18,957 bases of DNA from Deltaproteobacteria bacterium (GTDB lineage Bacteria > Desulfobacterota_B > Binatia > Bin18): positions 1 through 18,957 of the forward strand of contig JAAXHF010000462.1 of the NCBI GenBank assembly GCA_012271025.1. Reading direction: 5' to 3'. The translations under genes and the position numbers were made by a program. Shown piece after piece: positions 14,032-18,957 of this stretch (position 1 is the stretch's first letter; each line of letters starts with the position of its first letter). Below the pieces are notes generated by a model. The model was not told where the DNA came from and ran no database searches. It saw only the letters and a list, made by a program, of their open reading frames with translations.

Positions 14032-16260
14032 TCAGCCCTGTGTGTAATCGACGTAGATCGGCGACGACCAGGCGCGCGACTCGTGCTCGGCCAGACAGTC
14101 GTCGTCGGCCGGCGTCCGGTAGTCGCCGAAACACAGCTTGACCTCGACGCAGTTGCCGTTCTCATCGTACTCGCAGCCCAGCGGGTCGGCATGGATCGCC
14201 GGACTCGGCTCCTGTATCGCCCGGACATAGTAGACCGTGTCACGCCGAAGGCCGGCAAAGTCCGGGTCGGCAAACTCGACCGTGCAGCCGCCCGGGTCGG
14301 GCGGACAGGCAAAACGCTGCCACGGATCGTCAATCAGGTCCGCCATTGGCTCGTCCGGCGCAATCTGCGGCCGAATGCGCACGACCTCGATCCGGGTAAT
14401 CAGCCGGCGCTCGTCGGACGGGTTATAGCACTCTCCCCGACACACATGCTCGAGCCGCTCGGGCGACAGGGCGCTGACGCTGTAGTCGGGACAACCGGGC
14501 TGTTGTTTATACGCACCGACCGCCCGGACGCGAAACCGCGGGCTGCCGTTCAGCCTGACGCTGCCGCCCATGGGAACGCGGGCGTTGGCCGGGGACTCCA
14601 GCAGATCGAACCACAGCAGGATACGCTCCCCGCTCGTGGCGTAGACTTCCTTGCTTGTCAGCGCCTGCCACACGGCCCGCCGGTCGCGGCCGGTCGCGTG
14701 GGCGGCAATCAGGCCGCCGGTCAGAAAAAAGCTCGACTGACGCTCAAACTCAAGAAACTGAAATCCCTGGAGCTGGGTGGTCGCCGGGTCGAAGGGCACC
14801 GATTCCGGCAGCGCGTCCTGCCGGGGGGGAGCGAGGCGCTGGGCCCAGGTAGCATCCCGCGCTCCGCGTCCATCGCTCATCGAGCCGCGCTCGACCTCCT
14901 TGTAGCCGCTCCCCGGTCGGGCCGTGTGCGTATCGCTCGACGCCATGAAGCCGAACCGGAACCGTTGCGGCGCGCTCGGATCGTCAAAATTTGACAGGGC
15001 CAGCAGATACTGGGCGGACCCGCCGGGACGGTAGTTGAACGACGGCAAGAAACAGTCCCGACACTGGCCCGCGTCGAGCCAGTCCTCGGCCCGCGCGCCG
15101 GGCACGGTCCGAAAGCCCGACACCTGGGCGTCGAGATAGTGCTGGCGGGCGCGGGCCGCCCGAGCCTCACACTCCTCGGCGCCAAACTCGGCCGCCAGAC
15201 ACCGCTGGCGAACGATCTCGCCCGCCCGCCAGCACGAGGGCAGATAGTCTTTGCTCGGCGGGGGGCAGCTGGCCTGTCCGTCGGCGTCAATGTGGGCCGC
15301 CCGCCAGTCCCGGTATTCCTCCGAGTTGCCGTGGCCCGAGAAAACCTCCAGCAGGGTCTGCCGGTCCGGGTCGTGCAGGCCGGCCGTCAGCTGTTTCTCC
15401 CAGGTCGAACCGGCCGGGGTATACAATCCCCAGGTCGTGCCGTGCGGAATGACCAGGCTGTCAAAGCCCCACTGGTCGAGCTTTTCAAACAGCTGACGCG
15501 GGGTGGGCGCGAACTCGGTGCAGGCGGCGGGCAACTCGCGCACATCAACTCCCTCCGGGCACACCGGGACGGCGCTGAGTTCTTCCAGAAAATGGGCGAA
15601 GTCAAAATAGCGCTGCCGGTTGGGGAAATCCAACAGCCCGGTCGTGAACAGCCCGCGCCGCGAACCCGAGCGCAGCACCCGCCCGACATTGCCCGACGCG
15701 CCGACCGGCCGGGTCGGCACCTCATCGTCCCCCAGGCCGGCAAAGATCACGTTTTTGTGCCCGTAGTGGTCGTCGGGCGTCTGGCCGATCTGGGTCCACT
15801 CCCAGCCCAAAAAGGCCGCCACGTCCGGACTGGCCGGGTCGCCGGAGACGGCGTTGCACTGACGAATCGCGTCCTTGGTCTCAGCCCAGCGCTGGGGGGT
15901 CAGCCCTTCGGCGTGATCGGTAATCGCCCAGAAATCCAGGCCCGAACAGAAGCGGGCGAAATCACACGCATCGGCCGGCGGATGCGCCCCCTCGCCCTGG
16001 ATCATGGGCAGGCTGACGAGAAATGCGTCGGTGGAAAACGTCGTATGCACGTGCAGGTCGCCGAACAGAATCTGCTTGGCCCCCGACGCCGCAGCCGCAG
16101 CCTGAACATCGGCGCGCCGGTTCAGCACCGCAGCCGGGACGGGAACCGGAGTGACCTCGCCCGGCCCCTCATGACGGCCGTACAGACCCAGATACGCCCC
16201 GGCCACATATCCGGCTCCGACAACGAGCAGCACACCACACACCAGCAGAAAGCGTTTCAT
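14032..16260 (-). CDS. DUF3604 protein with PHP-like metal-binding domain, membrane-anchored or exported
   Basis: This 742-residue DUF3604 protein starts with an uncleaved anchor or signal segment (residues 1-28, FLLVCGVLLVVGAGYVAGAY). A PHP-like metal site opens with GDLHVHTTFSTDAF (67-80; His70, His72, Asp78), followed by DFWAITDHAEGL (109-120). Further likely ligands lie in LVIPHGTTWG and in ASSDTHTARPGSGYKE. PHP domains are metal-dependent phosphoesterases or hydrolases, but the DUF3604 substrate is unknown. The C-terminal third is a beta-rich region (GERILLWFDLLESP onward) containing CPPDPGG and several paired cysteines, consistent with an extracytoplasmic location. GGAGG lies just upstream of the ATG. 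It is the last gene of the minus-strand operon and converges on DUF1329 with 12 bases between the stops. Confidence 0.93.
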   Translation of the reverse strand: MKRFLLVCGVLLVVGAGYVAGAYLGLYGRHEGPGEVTPVPVPAAVLNRRADVQAAAAASGAKQILFGDLHVHTTFSTDAFLVSLPMIQGEGAHPPADACDFARFCSGLDFWAITDHAEGLTPQRWAETKDAIRQCNAVSGDPASPDVAAFLGWEWTQIGQTPDDHYGHKNVIFAGLGDDEVPTRPVGASGNVGRVLRSGSRRGLFTTGLLDFPNRQRYFDFAHFLEELSAVPVCPEGVDVRELPAACTEFAPTPRQLFEKLDQWGFDSLVIPHGTTWGLYTPAGSTWEKQLTAGLHDPDRQTLLEVFSGHGNSEEYRDWRAAHIDADGQASCPPPSKDYLPSCWRAGEIVRQRCLAAEFGAEECEARAARARQHYLDAQVSGFRTVPGARAEDWLDAGQCRDCFLPSFNYRPGGSAQYLLALSNFDDPSAPQRFRFGFMASSDTHTARPGSGYKEVERGSMSDGRGARDATWAQRLAPPRQDALPESVPFDPATTQLQGFQFLEFERQSSFFLTGGLIAAHATGRDRRAVWQALTSKEVYATSGERILLWFDLLESPANARVPMGGSVRLNGSPRFRVRAVGAYKQQPGCPDYSVSALSPERLEHVCRGECYNPSDERRLITRIEVVRIRPQIAPDEPMADLIDDPWQRFACPPDPGGCTVEFADPDFAGLRRDTVYYVRAIQEPSPAIHADPLGCEYDENGNCVEVKLCFGDYRTPADDDCLAEHESRAWSSPIYVDYTQG

Positions 16261-16284
16261 CGCCGACCTCCATACTCCGCCGGC

Positions 16285-16722
16285 CTAGGCAGCGCCGGTA
16301 TCGGCCCGCAGACCCGCAGCCTCAATCCCGGCCACGGCGCAGGTCTCGTCAATGTCCGAGGTGTCGCCCGATATGCCGACCGCGCCGATAATGGCGTTAT
16401 CCCCGGCCCGAATCAGCACCCCGCCCGGCACCGGCACCAGCCTTCCCCCGGCCATCACGCTCAGCGCCTGAATGAACGCTGGGCGTTCTTCAGCCACCTT
16501 GCCCAGCACCCGCGACGAACGCCCCAGGCCCAGGGCGCCCCAGGCTCTGCCGACCGCAATATCGGTCCGCAGCAGACTGGTCTGGTCCTCACGCTGGTAG
16601 GCTTTCAGCTGACCCGTCTCATCCAGCACGGCCACGGCCAGGGGGGCGGTGTTCAACTCCCGGGCCTTCTTCAGGGCGGCCTCTACAATCGTATTGGCCA
16701 CGGTCAAACCCAAGCTGCTCAT
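16285..16722 (-). CDS. GlcG/HbpS-like (DUF336) protein
   Basis: This 145-residue protein belongs to the GlcG/HbpS (haem-binding, DUF336) family. Members bind haem or cobalamin-like ligands, or serve as dehydrogenase accessory proteins. Visible features are SLGLTVANTIVEAALKKARE, PLAVAVLDETGQLKAYQRED and SLLRTDIAVGRAWGAL, then RLVPVPGGVLIRAGD and AIIGAVGISGDTSDIDE. The open frame extends far upstream (to 16986), but only from the ATG at 16722 is the protein family-like. GGAGG (about 16728-16732) lies just before that ATG, and the upstream part antisenses the HupE coding region. The start is 16 bases from the HupE-like stop. The DUF3604 gene begins 24 bases after its stop codon. Confidence 0.9.
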   Translation of the reverse strand: MSSLGLTVANTIVEAALKKARELNTAPLAVAVLDETGQLKAYQREDQTSLLRTDIAVGRAWGALGLGRSSRVLGKVAEERPAFIQALSVMAGGRLVPVPGGVLIRAGDNAIIGAVGISGDTSDIDETCAVAGIEAAGLRADTGAA

Positions 16723-16738
16723 ACAGTCCTCCAGTCCC

Positions 16739-17956
16739 TTATCCAAACGCGCGCTCCACAAACCAGAACAGGCCCAGCCCACACAGCCCGGCCGACGCGG
16801 CATCGGTCGCCAGGCGGTAGTCTGTGGCACCAACACCACGGACCAGAAGCCGCCCGCCCGCCCACACCAGGGCCACCACCCCGAGCTGGCCAAGTTCGAC
16901 CCCGAGATTGAAACCGAACAGCGCCACCACCAGCCGCTCGGTCGGCAGGCCGATGTCGAGTAAGACACTGGCAAAGCCAAAGCCATGAATCAAGCCGAAC
17001 ACCAGGGTCAGGATCGGCCGCAGGCGGGCCGCCCAGTCGCGGCTGGTCGCCAGGGCAAAATAACACACCGCAAACAGTCCCAGGCCCAGACTGCTCAGAA
17101 CCGGCAGGCCCAGTCCGGTCAGGCCACGCAGCAGCCCGCAGCCGACAAGCCCCAGGCCGGCGATGAGCCCCAGCCGGCGACCGGTTCCGCTGCTGATGCC
17201 GATGTTCTCGGCGGCCACCAGCGCGATCGTGAACCCGATCAGCGCCTCAATGACCGGGACGTTCGGCTCGACAACACCCAGCACGGCCAGACTGAGCGTC
17301 AGACTGTGGCCGAGGGTGAAGCCGCTGACCATGAACACGACCTCACGGACGCGGCGGCACAGCAGCAGCAGGGCCAGCACGAAGGCCAGGTGATCGACCC
17401 CGCTCATGATGTGCTCAAGGCCGAGCAGGACGTAGGTGCCAAAGGACGCACTGCGTCGGGCTGCCTGCTGCGGCCCGGCGGCCACGATCACCTGCCGGCG
17501 GACGCTGTCGGTAAACAGATACTCGACCGGCGGCCCGCCGCCTAGCCGCACCCGGGCATAGTGCAGGTGTGACGGGGCGACCTCAAAAAAGGCCGTGTTG
17601 GTCATCGACAGCCGGGTCTGGCTTGGGCACGCAAAGCGCCATTCGACGCGCATATAGCCCGCCTGGGCTGCGCGCGCCCGGGGTCCGGCCAGCGTCCGAC
17701 ACGGTTCATCCCCGGCTGTCAGCACCAACCGAGAGTCCAGGTGGCGGACCAGGAGGGTGTTCAGATCAAAGACGGTGTCTTCCAGCACCCCGAGCCGGGT
17801 CGCTTCCAGGGCGCGGACGCTGAACGTTCCCCGCACCTGTCCGTCCTGAACGTGCCAGGACGAAAACGACTGGCTGCGGGTGTGAGCCGCAGCCTGGCTG
17901 CTCCACAGCAGCACGACCAGGCAGCACGCCGAGCGCCAAGTCGAGACGTCGGTCAC
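16739..17956 (-). CDS. HupE/UreJ-like membrane protein with periplasmic N-terminal domain
   Basis: This 405-residue protein has a signal peptide (cleavage near residue 24, QAAAH), a soluble extracytoplasmic domain of about 150 residues (25-175), and a polytopic HupE/UreJ-type C-terminal half. The family signatures are LLGLEHIMSGVDHLAF (177-192; His182, Asp188, His189), TLGHSLT (214-220; His217), GLIHGFGFA (321-329; His324) and NLGVELGQ (350-357; Glu354). Classic HupE/UreJ proteins are small nickel or cobalt permeases. This extended version is widespread beside peptidyl-prolyl isomerases, and metal transport is inference. It starts with GTG at 17956, overlapping the preceding stop by four bases (GTGA). 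The conserved His and acidic residues look intact. Confidence 0.9.
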   Translation of the reverse strand: MTDVSTWRSACCLVVLLWSSQAAAHTRSQSFSSWHVQDGQVRGTFSVRALEATRLGVLEDTVFDLNTLLVRHLDSRLVLTAGDEPCRTLAGPRARAAQAGYMRVEWRFACPSQTRLSMTNTAFFEVAPSHLHYARVRLGGGPPVEYLFTDSVRRQVIVAAGPQQAARRSASFGTYVLLGLEHIMSGVDHLAFVLALLLLCRRVREVVFMVSGFTLGHSLTLSLAVLGVVEPNVPVIEALIGFTIALVAAENIGISSGTGRRLGLIAGLGLVGCGLLRGLTGLGLPVLSSLGLGLFAVCYFALATSRDWAARLRPILTLVFGLIHGFGFASVLLDIGLPTERLVVALFGFNLGVELGQLGVVALVWAGGRLLVRGVGATDYRLATDAASAGLCGLGLFWFVERAFG

Positions 17957-18534
17957 GGCTCCACCTCGGGCGCTCGCACAATCTCGGCCTCGGCGCGCAG
18001 CCAGGCCAGATATTGGCGCAGGGCCGTGTCTTTTGCCCGCTGGAGGTAGACCGCTTCGACCCGGCTGCGTATCTCCTCGAAGGCCGGCGGGCGGGTCTCG
18101 TCAGCCTGCGCGAAGAGAGCCGCGTTATCGGCATGGAAGGCCCGCAGCTCCTCCCGGCTCGGCCGGGCGCTGGCGCTGTCGGTCACAATTACCGCCAGCA
18201 TCGCCCGGCTCATCGCCTGGCGAACAGCCCGGTCACGCTCAACCAACCCCTCCGACACTGCGGCCTGGACCAGCAGCTCTTCTTCGATCAGACGCTCCAG
18301 GACGTGGACGCGGTCGGCCTGGGTCAGGGGGTTGCGCTTATCGCCAGCCAGCATGGCCACCGCCCGGCGGTAGTCGTCGGTTCTGATCGGTGCGCCGTTG
18401 ACCACGGCAATCGCGTCGGCCGGCAGCCGGTCGGCCGGCTGTGGCCGACCAGGCAGCGCCGACAGGAGTCCGAGACACAGCCCGACCAGGCTGCCCAGCG
18501 CCAGCAGCATCACCGCCCGCCGGTCTGCGCGCAT
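17953..18534 (-). CDS. SurA-N-like chaperone lacking a PPIase domain
   Basis: This 193-residue protein has an N-terminal membrane segment or signal (residues 8-26, VMLLALGSLVGLCLGLLSA). A helical region like the SurA/PrsA N-terminal chaperone domain follows: AIAVVNGAPIRTDDYRRAVAML, then LERLIEEELLVQAAVSEGLVERD. After that it has FHADNAALFAQADETRPPAFEEIRSRVEAVY and ends. The usual parvulin core is absent. It sits two genes downstream of a parvulin PPIase fragment and overlaps the HupE/UreJ-like gene. From memory, HupE-linked PPIases often occur in such pairs. It could assist folding of exported proteins of this operon. The N-terminal family assignment is based on pattern, so the call is moderate. 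Confidence 0.78.
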   Translation of the reverse strand: MRADRRAVMLLALGSLVGLCLGLLSALPGRPQPADRLPADAIAVVNGAPIRTDDYRRAVAMLAGDKRNPLTQADRVHVLERLIEEELLVQAAVSEGLVERDRAVRQAMSRAMLAVIVTDSASARPSREELRAFHADNAALFAQADETRPPAFEEIRSRVEAVYLQRAKDTALRQYLAWLRAEAEIVRAPEVEP

Positions 18535-18537
18535 CGC

Positions 18538-18639
18538 CTAGCGCTCCCCATACAGGTTCGGCGCGGCCGCCGGGCCGGCCACCCAGCCCAGCCAGACGCT
18601 CAGACACACGGCCCATGTCACCAGCGTGTTCTTTTTCAT
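18538..18639 (-). CDS. 33-residue exported peptide or lipoprotein-like small ORF
   Basis: This short frame lies between the PPIase stop (18648-18650) and the SurA-N-like start (18534). It encodes MKKNTLVTWAVCLSVWLGWV followed by AGPAAA and the tail PNLYGER. The N-terminus has a Lys-Lys pair, a hydrophobic core of about 15 residues and an AAA cleavage-like site: a textbook signal peptide with only about seven residues left over. AGGGGG (18643-18649) is a good ribosome site overlapping the upstream stop. Spacing to both neighbours is only a few bases, so it is probably a real small gene of the operon. It could be a remnant of a degraded secreted protein; the mature function is unknown. Confidence 0.5.
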   Translation of the reverse strand: MKKNTLVTWAVCLSVWLGWVAGPAAAPNLYGER

Positions 18640-18647
18640 ACGTCCCC

Positions 18648-18957
18648 CTAGCGGTCCGGCTGTGGCGCGTCCGCCGCCAGGACAAGCGTCGCCCGTCGGC
18701 GCAGGCGGTCCAGCACGCGCCCGAGCGCCCGGTCGCGTTCCCGCCGGTAGTACTCGGCCCGGACCTGGGCTCGCACTTCCGAGTAGGGACGCAGCCGTTC
18801 GGCCTGGCGCTCGGCTACCCGCAGGATGTGATAGCCCAGGGGCGAGGCCAGCGGAGCGGAGACCTGCCCGGCTGTCAGGCCCAGGGCCGCCCGGGTCAGG
18901 CTGGGTCCCAGATAGCGGTGCAGGACGTGGGCCGGCAGCAGGCTGTCGGGCAGCGGG
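18648..18957 (-). CDS. Parvulin-type peptidyl-prolyl isomerase, C-terminal part (partial)
   Basis: Reading the minus strand into the window edge gives 102 codons ending in a TAG at 18648-18650. The visible part reads SAPLASPLGYHILRVAERQ. In PpiC/SurA parvulins this is the hallmark end of the PPIase domain (SxPxxSxxGYHxxxV). A charged helical tail follows, with RPYSEVRAQVRAEYYRRER. The N-terminal chaperone domain and signal peptide lie outside the window. The gene is the first visible member of the minus-strand operon leading to HupE/UreJ and DUF3604, so it probably helps exported proteins of the cluster to fold. Confidence 0.85.
   Translation of the reverse strand, partial: PLPDSLLPAHVLHRYLGPSLTRAALGLTAGQVSAPLASPLGYHILRVAERQAERLRPYSEVRAQVRAEYYRRERDRALGRVLDRLRRRATLVLAADAPQPDR

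Noticed and set aside
15139..16911. A 590-codon plus-strand frame across DUF3604, HbpS-like and HupE-like genes
   Set aside because: It has no domain features and is antisense to three well-supported genes; its composition is rich in Arg, Gly, Pro and Gln, typical of a shadow frame.
16723..16986. N-terminal extension of the HbpS-like frame upstream of its ATG at 16722
   Set aside because: It overlaps HupE coding sequence out of frame, carries no family similarity, and a good ribosome site lies just before 16722.

Overview
The window is a high-GC bacterial chromosome segment. It probably comes from an uncultured soil or marine proteobacterium-like lineage; the mix of a Rieske oxygenase, a luciferase-like oxidoreductase, DUF1329, DUF3604 and a spinster-type MFS carrier recalls Tectomicrobia or Binatota genomes. 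That placement is recall-based inference, because no rRNA or marker gene is present.

Region A (1-5260) is an accessory, defence-type island. A truncated APC permease remnant (minus strand) lies next to a lone HigA antitoxin (plus strand). A minus-strand operon then runs vapB - vapC - hsdR - DUF45 metallopeptidase. Each junction is a 4-base ATGA overlap, provided hsdR starts at 4626. No hsdM or hsdS lies in the window.

Region B (5428-9007) is a plus-strand catabolic operon: Rieske oxygenase alpha subunit, beta subunit, luciferase-like (F420/FMN) oxidoreductase and short-chain dehydrogenase. Spacings are 5 to 8 bases. The order suggests ring or C-H hydroxylation followed by redox processing of an unidentified compound. 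Ferredoxin and reductase are not encoded here.

Region C (9026-10860) is a second accessory patch that looks more AT-rich than its flanks. It holds a RusA-like resolvase gene split by a -1 frameshift exactly at a canonical slippery heptamer (A AAA AAC, 9268-9274). This gene is coupled by a one-base stop/start overlap to a PD-(D/E)XK nuclease of AHJR-like type with a HEPN-like C-terminus. An imperfect hairpin and a Uma2-family nuclease follow. The RusA-like/AHJR-HEPN pair is the best candidate here for an under-described system.

Region D (10857-18957) looks like envelope and transport functions. A spinster-like MFS permease (minus) diverges from DUF1330 and exported DUF1329 genes (plus). DUF1329 converges on a minus-strand operon that reads: parvulin PPIase (C-terminus only, cut by the window edge), a 33-residue exported peptide, a SurA-N-like chaperone, a HupE/UreJ-like membrane protein, a GlcG/HbpS-like protein and a DUF3604 PHP-like protein. 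Several very long open frames antisense to real genes are composition artefacts. No tRNA, rRNA, CRISPR array or intact insertion sequence was recognised, and no gene-free stretch exceeds 300 bases.
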